A stretch of 64,000 nucleotides of DNA from Nakaseomyces glabratus (Eukaryota > Ascomycota > Saccharomycetes > Saccharomycetales > Saccharomycetaceae). The notes under the pieces were generated by a model. That model saw only the letters and a list, made by a program, of their open reading frames with translations, was not told the origin of the DNA and searched no databases. Position 1 is the stretch's first letter; every line of letters begins with the position of its first letter. Location: the NCBI RefSeq assembly GCF_010111755.1, contig NC_088960.1, forward strand, positions 806,001-870,000. The letters are read 5' to 3'. The translations under genes and the position numbers were made by a program. Below are positions 9,658-18,142 of the stretch, piece after piece.

Positions 9658-10125
9658 ATGTCTCAAAAAGCTTGTTACGTTTGCGGTAAGATCGGCCATT
9701 TAGCTGATGACTGTGATTCTGAAAGACTATGTTACAACTGTAACCAACCAGGCCATGTTCAATCCGAATGTACAATGCCAAGAACTGTTGAACACAAGCA
9801 ATGCTACAACTGTGGTGAAACCGGCCATGTCAAGAGTGAGTGTTCCATTCAACGTTGTTTCAACTGTAATCAAACTGGCCATGTCTCAAGAGAGTGTCCT
9901 GAACCAAGAAAGGGTAGATTTGGTGCTGCCAGCAAGAACGTTTCTTGTTACAAGTGTGGTGGTCCTAACCATGTTGCCAGAGACTGTATGCAAACTGACA
10001 CCAAGTGTTACTCATGTGGTAGATTCGGTCACGTTTCCAGGGATTGTCCAAATGGCCCAAATGAGAAGGTTTGTTATAACTGTAACGAAACTGGTCACAT
10101 CTCTAGAGACTGCCCAGTTTTGTAA
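9658..10125 (+). CDS. GIS2: Gis2, seven-CCHC zinc-knuckle RNA-binding protein (CNBP homologue)
   Basis: Cytoplasmic nucleic-acid-binding protein that associates with mRNAs and translating ribosomes and enters stress granules; orthologue of human CNBP/ZNF9. The 155-residue product (153 in S. cerevisiae) is almost entirely seven CX2CX4HX4C knuckles. The first is CYVCGKIGHLADDC at residues 6-19 and the last CYNCNETGHISRDC near the C-terminus. Each has the aromatic residue after the first Cys and Gly-His spacing of the family. A basic linker (EPRKGRFGAASKN) separates knuckles four and five. The ATG is the first in frame and directly precedes knuckle one. Codon use looks biased toward preferred yeast codons, which suits an abundant protein. 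Confidence 0.97.
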   Translation: MSQKACYVCGKIGHLADDCDSERLCYNCNQPGHVQSECTMPRTVEHKQCYNCGETGHVKSECSIQRCFNCNQTGHVSRECPEPRKGRFGAASKNVSCYKCGGPNHVARDCMQTDTKCYSCGRFGHVSRDCPNGPNEKVCYNCNETGHISRDCPVL

Positions 10126-10560
10126 TCTTCCTAACCAATTACGTTATTATTAATCAGAAAGAAGAGACAATATTTTTATTTTTAACTAGTGAGCTATGAA
10201 GATGTCATTACGATCTGCAATTATCCATTATTTAATTAACATTTTGTGACTCAGTGTTCTGGAAAACAAGGATTTGTCACAATTCGGCATATAAAAGATA
10301 GTAAAGAATCAATTTGAAAAGTTATATGTTAATGCGTCTTCTGTGTATTATATATTAGATATTTGGAGATTGATATTTTATCTCGAGCATGACTAAAAAT
10401 CTGCCATTAGCTATTTACTTAACCCTATTAATGAATATCCGTTACTTTTTTATGCGCATTTCAAAAAAGTTGAAAAAAAACTGATATAGCTGAATTTCAC
10501 ACAATAAAAGTTAATAATGTCCTATCCATATCGTTATCTCAATCAAAGAGAGGTAAATAC
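10126..10560. other. GIS2-FOL1 convergent intergenic
   Basis: 435 bases between two gene ends. AT-rich, no gene, no RNA gene recognised. Presumably holds both poly(A) regions. Confidence 0.6.
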
Positions 10561-12984
10561 TTAGGTTAAGGTCGCAGATCTGTACAATTCATTTGCCAAT
10601 TTAATACTTTGGATACACTCTCTGACATTGTGCACTCTAATAATATCCGCATCAAATCCTACACATGTAGCTGCTATAGAACTGGTGGCTGAGTCTCTTT
10701 TAGATGGATCATCTTCTTTTGTTATAGTACCCAAGAATTTTTTTCTGGAAGGGCCGACTAACACTGGAATATTTCTGAAATTAACCGATAGATTGTCTTG
10801 TACATAACTGTAATTTTTTAAAAGGGAAGTTTGTTTAATTATCTGCAAATTCTGTTTGGCATTTTTGGCAAATCCAATACCAGGATCCAAAATTAATTGG
10901 GACCTTTGAACTCCTTTCTTCATGGCCAAACAATATCTATCGGCCATTTCCTTTCCGATATTCCTGATAAGAACCGTGCTTTCTGATGTGTTTTTTCTAC
11001 CATTTACATAATGCGTTCCATCTGGTTCACCATATGTGGTTTTAGTAGACATCGTGGCAATATCACCTCTGATATGAGATAATACATATGCTATTTGTGG
11101 ATTATTGGCGATGACATCAAACATTGTCGGATCAAAAGACCCGGCTGAAATATCATTTACAATATCAATACCGCATTCAATAGCACTCTGAGCAACCTTT
11201 GACCTATATGTATCTATCGACAATAAAACCTTATCAAATGGGATATCAGAGCATGCTTTAATGGCCTTTATTAAAGGAATAGTCCTTTCAATTTCTTCTT
11301 CTTCAGAAACCTGTGTTGAGCCAGGTCTTGTTGAACACCCGCCAATATCCACAATTAACTGCTCACTTAATCTTAGACCATCATTTATCATTTTCTTAAC
11401 CTTTTCAACCTTTTCATTTACGTCTAAGTAAGATTCCGAACCATCAGAAAAGGAATCCGGTGTTGTGTTCACAACTCCCATAGCCAAAGCAGACGATTGT
11501 GTTCTCCATCTACTTATACCTAGAATCTCATCATAAACCTTAACGTTTTTGAACTTCAGAAATTTTTCACTTTCTCCATCTTTTGACGGTAGTGGTATAA
11601 GCTTCCATAAAATATCTTCTGGGTTCTCATTATCATATATATTTTCCAAATGATTGAAAACAGGTTCTGCAGATACAGGATGTGTAAATTCTGGGTGTAA
11701 TAATTCGCATAGTGGTTCGAGAACGAACGTCCGTTCCAACATCCTTGGATGAGGTACAGTAAGATCTGTATCATTCACCAAAACATGCTCACCGCTCTCG
11801 CTTAAATAAAATATAATATCCAGGTCAATTGTTCGTGGCCCATTATTGAACTTTTTGACTCTCCCTAACTTTGTGTATTCGATGTCCTTACACAACTCTA
11901 GTAGTTCGTGAGGTGAAAGTGTTGTTTCAATACCAATACAACCATTCAAGAAAGGTGACTGATCTTTAAAATACATCGGTTCACTCTCAAAGTATGAGGA
12001 AAAGCCCTTTACTTTCACATTTGGATTTTCTCTCAGTAAATTTATAGCTCTTTCCACTTGCTGCCTTCTAGGTTCAATATTTGACCCAAATGCAAGGAAT
12101 GCAGTATTCCAAGCTCCTTCAATTAATGGAACGTTTGTACCCACCGGTAAATTAAACGAATCATCCAAACTTTTTGGATCAGAACGATTGCTAAATGGCT
12201 TTTGATCATAGTGAGGCAATTCACTTGGTTTTCTCACACAACTGACACCCACACCTTCAGTATCAGTGATAGCATTTAATTTAATAACCTTAACAGAAAT
12301 TGGTAGGTCTTTCAAATTGTGTCCAAAATATGAGTCATGTCCAATAATACCACATATATTTTCTGCTAGTGCCTCTACTGTTTTAAAATTTGAGTTCTCA
12401 ACATGTTGAACTATCTTATCTACTATTTTCTTGATTGAAATATGATGTTCTCTGTTTCTTGGCCATGGTATTTTAATATCTAGGTCCACAAACTGTTTTT
12501 CCTTTCTTTCAAAGGTAAAAACACCAATTAGCGTCAATAGACGGAGGTTCTGTATTTTGATAAAGTCCTGTAAATCCTCTGTAACAGCAGCACGACTTCT
12601 GTTAACCTCACACGCAATATCCTTGGAACGGATGTGGACAGATGGGACATTAACTTCTAAATTTAAATTATTGATACCAAGCCAACTATCCATTGCAAAT
12701 TGAGCTACATCACGAGTCATCGCACCAACGGATCCCCATCTATTGTTCTTAAGTCCTATGTATTTCAACATGTCCTTACAGATCACAGCGTAGTTCAATG
12801 AATATTTCAAATCATCTGTCTCTGAAGATTTAGAAAAATCTGTGCCCATATTCATGGTTATGTTACAACGTTGTTCAGTGGGTTGACCCCACATATCCGG
12901 ACCCATATGGGCAGACGCTTCCAACTTTATCACATGAACATGATCTCGATCAGATGCATGCTTATCAACCACCAATGTACTCAT
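10561..12984 (-). CDS. FOL1: Fol1, trifunctional folate synthesis enzyme (DHNA / HPPK / DHPS)
   Basis: Makes dihydropteroate: dihydroneopterin aldolase, then 6-hydroxymethyl-7,8-dihydropterin pyrophosphokinase, then dihydropteroate synthase (the sulfonamide target). The ATG at 12984 gives 807 residues (824 in S. cerevisiae). Domains in order: two tandem FolB-type aldolase units to about 275 (LKYSLNYAVICKD, TLIGVFTFERKEKQF, TDTEGVGVSCVRKP); HPPK from about 290 (AFLAFGSNIEPRR, FESEPMYFKDQSPF, GPRTIDLDIIF); DHPS from about 500 (GVVNTTPDSFSDGS, DIGGCSTRPGS, SIDTYRSKVA, LDPGIGFAKNAKQN, GPSRKKFLG). No active-site loss is obvious. The S. cerevisiae enzyme is mitochondrial, yet the first 14 residues from this ATG contain three Asp and look unlike a presequence. 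An in-frame upstream leader is described separately. Confidence 0.95.
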   Translation of the reverse strand: MSTLVVDKHASDRDHVHVIKLEASAHMGPDMWGQPTEQRCNITMNMGTDFSKSSETDDLKYSLNYAVICKDMLKYIGLKNNRWGSVGAMTRDVAQFAMDSWLGINNLNLEVNVPSVHIRSKDIACEVNRSRAAVTEDLQDFIKIQNLRLLTLIGVFTFERKEKQFVDLDIKIPWPRNREHHISIKKIVDKIVQHVENSNFKTVEALAENICGIIGHDSYFGHNLKDLPISVKVIKLNAITDTEGVGVSCVRKPSELPHYDQKPFSNRSDPKSLDDSFNLPVGTNVPLIEGAWNTAFLAFGSNIEPRRQQVERAINLLRENPNVKVKGFSSYFESEPMYFKDQSPFLNGCIGIETTLSPHELLELCKDIEYTKLGRVKKFNNGPRTIDLDIIFYLSESGEHVLVNDTDLTVPHPRMLERTFVLEPLCELLHPEFTHPVSAEPVFNHLENIYDNENPEDILWKLIPLPSKDGESEKFLKFKNVKVYDEILGISRWRTQSSALAMGVVNTTPDSFSDGSESYLDVNEKVEKVKKMINDGLRLSEQLIVDIGGCSTRPGSTQVSEEEEIERTIPLIKAIKACSDIPFDKVLLSIDTYRSKVAQSAIECGIDIVNDISAGSFDPTMFDVIANNPQIAYVLSHIRGDIATMSTKTTYGEPDGTHYVNGRKNTSESTVLIRNIGKEMADRYCLAMKKGVQRSQLILDPGIGFAKNAKQNLQIIKQTSLLKNYSYVQDNLSVNFRNIPVLVGPSRKKFLGTITKEDDPSKRDSATSSIAATCVGFDADIIRVHNVRECIQSIKLANELYRSATLT

Positions 12985-13077
12985 AGGGAGCGTTCTAAAA
13001 AACTGTCCAATCGCAAGTTTGCGAGTATTACCCTTGATCAATTGAAACAACTTGCCTTTTAAAGAATAAGAAGCACT
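12985..13077 (-). other. In-frame non-AUG leader of FOL1, presequence-like
   Basis: Upstream of the FOL1 ATG the same frame stays open for 31 codons to a TAA at 13078-13080. The encoded leader has no acidic residue and is basic and hydroxylated (parts: KLFQLIKGNTRKLAIGQFF, then RTLP before the Met). It contains no ATG. A TTG at 13048-13050 has A at -3 and could be a near-cognate start. This resembles the non-AUG mitochondrial leaders of yeast GRS1 (TTG) and ALA1 (ACG). Translation of it is inference. Confidence 0.45.
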
Positions 13078-13080
13078 TTA

Positions 13081-13542
13081 CCGAACAACAATAGATGTTA
13101 TGAATAAATTAATCAAAATAACCCATTGAACGCTTGGATTCTGACTGAAGAAGTATAATTTGAGAATCCTAATGTAGTACATTCGTTCTGCTGCTACTTG
13201 TTTAAATCACTTGGGGCAAACCAATGGCTCATCGCACTTTGAACAATTTTTCATTTTGACACAGCTGAAAAATTGTGGATTGCTCGCTACCAACATTCCA
13301 CTGCCAGATTATTGAAAAACACTAAATAAACAGTAGATGAGCTCTGTGCTTTGTTCAGTCTTAGACCATAACCTCTGATTGGCATTAACTCCTGGACTCA
13401 TACAAAGGCCATTGTACGGATATTTGACATTTTATTGTGCAGGGACTAACAAATGAATAGACTGCTGGTCAAAGGATTGACATTAATTTCACCATCGTTA
13501 TAACATAAGGATTTGTTCAGTTTAAAATTAACTGATTGAGAA
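13081..13542. promoter_or_regulatory. FOL1-SIP3 divergent promoter region
   Basis: About 460 bases between divergent genes. No recognisable gene or RNA. No clear binding-site cluster noticed. Confidence 0.5.
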
Positions 13543-16500
13543 ATGGCCCCGTTAGAAGAACATCACAACCAGCGACAACTGCGACTTATTTCTGTTGCTT
13601 TTAAGGAGGCATCAATTGATTCGCCATCTTTCAGAGCTACAGTAAATTTCTTCCACACAAGAGTTGATATTTTTGAAGAATGGATAGACAAGTCCATGGC
13701 TTTCTATGAGAAAAAGTATACACATTCATATGATGATTTCAAAAGAACCCAAAATTCACTCTTGTCACAGCTATTACCTTCTCCATCAATGTTAAGTAGT
13801 GGACTTGTTAGCAATCAGGGATATACACCAAGCTTGGTAAGTAACTTTTTATTTGATTTTACGGAATACTCAGAAAGGATAATTAAAGCTCTTAAAGGTA
13901 ACGATATATTGAATTCAACTCCGTTATCTGAATTAATATCTGTTGCTATTGATCCGTATAAGGCCTGCCGAAAATCTTTTGACTACTATCAGACAAAATA
14001 TGATTCCATGCTTTCTACATTTCAAGCTGCTAACATAAGGGAGGTTAGTATTGATCCAGAGACCACCAAGAATGATACGATCCATATTTTTACGCTACAG
14101 AAAAGCTACATACAAGCATCTTTAGACCTCATAGAGGCCATTTATACACTGCGGCTACAAATTGACAAATTCTTATTGGATACAATGAATAATATGAAAT
14201 CGGACTCAATATATTCCCCAAAGGATGGTTCACGACCACTTGATCTGATGCCTTCCATGAATGAATATATGAAAGACTACACCATGTGGGTTCAAAATGC
14301 TATAGATGGTGCTAGAGCATTGGAACGTGACATTGAAAATGCAAAAAAACAAGCATATGAATATACCTTGAGTCATATTACTCCATCAGAAGATATTAAT
14401 GATTATGATATAAGGACTATTTCCACAAATACATTCGTCGACCAAAATATCCACATAAACAAAACACCAGAAAAGAGCGGGTGGTTATTTATGAAGACAT
14501 ATGTGGGGACACCGAGCAGAGAAATATGGGTGAATAGATGGTGTTTCCTGCAAAATGGTGTGTTTGGAACTTTACTATTATCACCTTCAAAAACATACGT
14601 AGAAGAAACTGATAAATTTGGTATATTTTTGACAAATATTAGATACAAACCGGAAGAATATCGAAAATTTTGTTTTGAAATGAAAATATTCAATGGTAAT
14701 AATTCCGCATCACAGGATAAAAGGAAGATGATCGAGTTAGTCTTTCAAGCTTCAAGCTTGAAAGAGCTAAAATCATGGATTAACGCATTTGAAACTACTC
14801 GAAAGGTTGTCAGCCAATTAGATAAGAACAGTTTGAATTATGAAATTGCTTATAAGAGATTCTCTCCCAAATATATTGAATTCGCATCTAGTACAACGAC
14901 AAAAATCGATCAACAAATAACAACTTTTGATGACACAACCGAGTCGTTATTCCAGAAGTACAAATGTGCCTTTTCAGAATATGAAGTGTTATCAGTTGGA
15001 AGCGAAAAAATATTCAATTTCCAAACAATAATAACTCCAATTTCGACGAAAATGACGAACTTAGCGTTTTTAGCTGATAATTCAGTGTATGGATCATACT
15101 GTACCAATGCTGTGGTAGCAAACATATGGGGTACGACTTACTGGAGCGATTATTCTCTGATATTGTCAACTGTCCCTATGAATGAGGAGAGAACTACCTC
15201 CAAACCGACAACTCGTTTGGTATCTCCTCATGATAAGATTATCTATCCCAAATTCTATCCAAATGCCATGAAATTTTATGACTTACAGTTTAAGAATTTA
15301 TTCTTTTCCATTGACCAAAGACTAAGCAAAATAACAGAGGAGTTTCTTCTTTTCAAATTCGATGCATTCTGGTGCCCAAATAAAAAACAGAAATTTGCTT
15401 CTACTTGCTACTTAACACAATACAACCTTTACTCATTCATTAATTCTGTTGGATTTATTTGTCTAACTAAAGTCAATCTAGATGACTTAGTTTCAATCGA
15501 GAAAGACAAAGCTACACGTACACTAATAAGAATATATGACTCTAGTGGATTGCAGCTTCGGGTAAATGTCCTATTTACAGATCCTGAAGCAGTGGCCTTA
15601 AAACTCCAATATCTACTAGAAAAGAAGGCTTCAGGGACCAATGATTCGATAATGGAAATCTTTGCTAGATTCTCAGAAATTGATAAAGAAATGGAGGAGA
15701 AGAGAAACTTGGAAAGAGCCAATTCAGATTCATCTGAATCTGTTTACGATAGCCAACTCGTAGGGAGTAAACATGATCATGAGCTAACATTCTGGAATAT
15801 CACTAAAGAGAGCGCTGAGCTATTAAATAAAAGAAAAATGCTACAAAAAGAAAGTAGTGTATACTTTAGTCACAATTATGACATTCCATGTAAAGGATTG
15901 ATGCATTTACTGTTTGGTGACGAATCTCAAGCTTTCCCCAAATCACTATTTTTAGCGAGGAAGAATGGAACTCAACATGTAAACTGGTACTGGAAACAGA
16001 AGCGTACTAACAAAACGGGCGATGTAATTCTATCCAGAAAAATTGAGTTTGTTGTCGACATGACCGATAACTTTCTAACAACTAGCAAATATTCTGATAA
16101 TAACGTAGAGGAGTTGTCATTAGAACAAAACATTGTGAAGGCAATTGATAATAAGTATTATGAGATTGACCAAACACCTGTCAGAATTAAACTACCTTTT
16201 GCAAGAATTATGAAAATCACTACAAAGTATATTATCAGTGAAGCATATGATCCAGAGAAGTCTACTTCAGAGAACAAATCAAAATCACCACGAAATGGCT
16301 CTTGCTTTCAATTGTTCTTTAATATAGATTTCCTCGATTGTAAGTCAGGGAATCCTGTGAAGGATCTTCATTTCCTAGAGAGAGTATATTTAGACTGGGC
16401 TATACATTTTGCTGGAACTGAATTCTTTCTTTTTAGGAAGGTTATTAGATTTTACTTAGAAAAGATGGGCAAGCATGGTAAAGTAATAAAAGCAATGAGA

Positions 16501-17277
16501 TTATGCGGATTAATCGGAGTTTCTGATGAAGCAACTAATGAAACAGAAAAACATGAAGTAATAACTGAGAAAGATATAGGTACAAACAAGGATGTAAATG
16601 TTGACCCCATTGTTGACAGGAAGCAATACGATGCCCGATACACACTAAATATTATCAGCAAAGTTCTTCTCAAGAGGCTTGTTTACCGTGTTTCAAATCT
16701 GTTTTTTTTCTTATTCAGAGTTATTATCTCATTATTCTTGGGATCAAGCACTGTTGTCCAGAGTTTAAACAGATACTTGCTATTTGGACTTCTGTTATCC
16801 ATTATTGTGAATTTATATCTATCTGGACGTAGCACCCTGAATTTCTGGTCTGTTCATAACGCAGAGAAAAAGTTCAATAATTTTATGAGTGATTCCGGTA
16901 AGTTTACAATGCAAAGATCAATCAAGATTGATGATCTTGACTTATTAACCGAATATCTTGCCATCGATGAAAATAACAGAGCTTACAATAAATTCCAAGA
17001 GTATTTACACGATATCGATCATGATTTCAAATACAAAACAACAAGAAAGGATCTTGCTGTGAAACGTAACGAATTACTAGTGGAACTACGTATTCTCCAG
17101 AACATGGAACGAGAACTTGTACAAGGTGAATACAAACGATTTTTACTTGAAGAGGTGGATAGATGTGAGCAAGCTTTAAGAGAAGTACCAGACCTTTTCA
17201 CAAACGATGAAAACATAAAATCTTATTGCGAAAACTGCAATGACGAACTTACGCGTGTTTCAAGACTACTGCTTTGA
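13543..17277 (+). CDS. SIP3: Sip3, ER-plasma-membrane contact-site sterol-transfer protein (LAM/GRAMD1 family)
   Basis: Membrane-anchored lipid transfer protein (Lam3 class) at ER contact sites; S. cerevisiae Sip3 was first found as a Snf1-interacting protein. The 1244-residue product (1229 in S. cerevisiae) has an N-terminal BAR-like helical region at about 1-290. A PH domain lies at about 309-430 (EKSGWLFMKTYVGTPSREIW, VNRWCFLQNGVFGTLLLSP, ending in LKSWINAFETTR). A central GRAM-like region follows. The VASt/StART-like domain is at about 780-1010 (KGLMHLLFGDESQAFPKSLF, NWYWKQKRT). Membrane segments lie at about 1053-1097 (LFFFLFRVIISLFLGSS and LLFGLLLSIIVNLYLSG), followed by a C-terminal coiled-coil tail. 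Start is the first ATG, 5 codons before the family's conserved opening. Tandem with DSL1 as in S. cerevisiae. Confidence 0.94.
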   Translation: MAPLEEHHNQRQLRLISVAFKEASIDSPSFRATVNFFHTRVDIFEEWIDKSMAFYEKKYTHSYDDFKRTQNSLLSQLLPSPSMLSSGLVSNQGYTPSLVSNFLFDFTEYSERIIKALKGNDILNSTPLSELISVAIDPYKACRKSFDYYQTKYDSMLSTFQAANIREVSIDPETTKNDTIHIFTLQKSYIQASLDLIEAIYTLRLQIDKFLLDTMNNMKSDSIYSPKDGSRPLDLMPSMNEYMKDYTMWVQNAIDGARALERDIENAKKQAYEYTLSHITPSEDINDYDIRTISTNTFVDQNIHINKTPEKSGWLFMKTYVGTPSREIWVNRWCFLQNGVFGTLLLSPSKTYVEETDKFGIFLTNIRYKPEEYRKFCFEMKIFNGNNSASQDKRKMIELVFQASSLKELKSWINAFETTRKVVSQLDKNSLNYEIAYKRFSPKYIEFASSTTTKIDQQITTFDDTTESLFQKYKCAFSEYEVLSVGSEKIFNFQTIITPISTKMTNLAFLADNSVYGSYCTNAVVANIWGTTYWSDYSLILSTVPMNEERTTSKPTTRLVSPHDKIIYPKFYPNAMKFYDLQFKNLFFSIDQRLSKITEEFLLFKFDAFWCPNKKQKFASTCYLTQYNLYSFINSVGFICLTKVNLDDLVSIEKDKATRTLIRIYDSSGLQLRVNVLFTDPEAVALKLQYLLEKKASGTNDSIMEIFARFSEIDKEMEEKRNLERANSDSSESVYDSQLVGSKHDHELTFWNITKESAELLNKRKMLQKESSVYFSHNYDIPCKGLMHLLFGDESQAFPKSLFLARKNGTQHVNWYWKQKRTNKTGDVILSRKIEFVVDMTDNFLTTSKYSDNNVEELSLEQNIVKAIDNKYYEIDQTPVRIKLPFARIMKITTKYIISEAYDPEKSTSENKSKSPRNGSCFQLFFNIDFLDCKSGNPVKDLHFLERVYLDWAIHFAGTEFFLFRKVIRFYLEKMGKHGKVIKAMRLCGLIGVSDEATNETEKHEVITEKDIGTNKDVNVDPIVDRKQYDARYTLNIISKVLLKRLVYRVSNLFFFLFRVIISLFLGSSTVVQSLNRYLLFGLLLSIIVNLYLSGRSTLNFWSVHNAEKKFNNFMSDSGKFTMQRSIKIDDLDLLTEYLAIDENNRAYNKFQEYLHDIDHDFKYKTTRKDLAVKRNELLVELRILQNMERELVQGEYKRFLLEEVDRCEQALREVPDLFTNDENIKSYCENCNDELTRVSRLLL

Positions 17278-18142
17278 ACATTATGACCTACCTACCTTTT
17301 CATACAGATGCATTTTATATTTATATCTCTCAATTCATAAACCCTAACCTTAACATCTTCGTTATCACAACCGACGTTTGACTTTTCTGTCTTTTTCAAA
17401 TGTCCTTGCGTTAACATAGATGGAAAAAAATTTAGTATTTAAAGCGGAGCATAAATTGTTCTTTCAAACTGGACGGTTTGATATATTCTCAAGTATTTCA
17501 CTCCAACACTAACAAGAGTAAATTACTCTAGTATTACATGACTCCGATGGCAAATTAACTTGTAAGGTTACAGGCCCATGGATGCTTACATTTTGACTTT
17601 CGACCACTATTATTGGTGCTTTCAACAACCAATTCTAATAGCGAGAAAGTTTTCGAAGTTAAGCAACAAGGTGTACGCCAATATTTCTTGACCTGAAATA
17701 CTAAAATATGTTAATACACTGTTGTGTTTATGATGACAAACTATATCTCAGCTCACTCAGATCACCCGTGATTGATAATATATTCCTATCCAACATTCAT
17801 CAATTTACCTGACTTTTATCACAACAGAATTTAGCTTCTTAGTATTTCACGTAATCAAACCCTTGCAACAGTAATACAAAACCATTTAGCGTTGTCAAAT
17901 TAGAATATGTATTTGTATTTTGAATCTGTAGCTGTATTGAACTCTCGATACTTTTTTCTAAAGGAATCCTGGCAGTGTAGGACTTTTGTCATCAATTTCA
18001 TTTCAATTAGGTCAAATTTCAACAGTAGTACTAAACAGCAAAAACAGCAATTTTATATCAAAGCTTTATCACTACAAGTGCTACAACTTACAAGCCTAAA
18101 TACAGAAGCCTATCAACTTGAAGCCCAATTAGAAATACAGTC
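17278..18142. promoter_or_regulatory. SIP3-DSL1 intergenic with upstream ORF
   Basis: 865 bases. An ATG-initiated 79-codon frame at 17907-18146 ends in a TGA that overlaps the DSL1 ATG (ATGA). It has no family resemblance and is Ser/Gln-rich at its end, so it is treated as a possible upstream ORF and not as a gene. A perfect match to the S. cerevisiae ARS consensus (TTTTATATTTA) lies at 17313-17323; about that many are expected by chance in this window. Confidence 0.45.
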
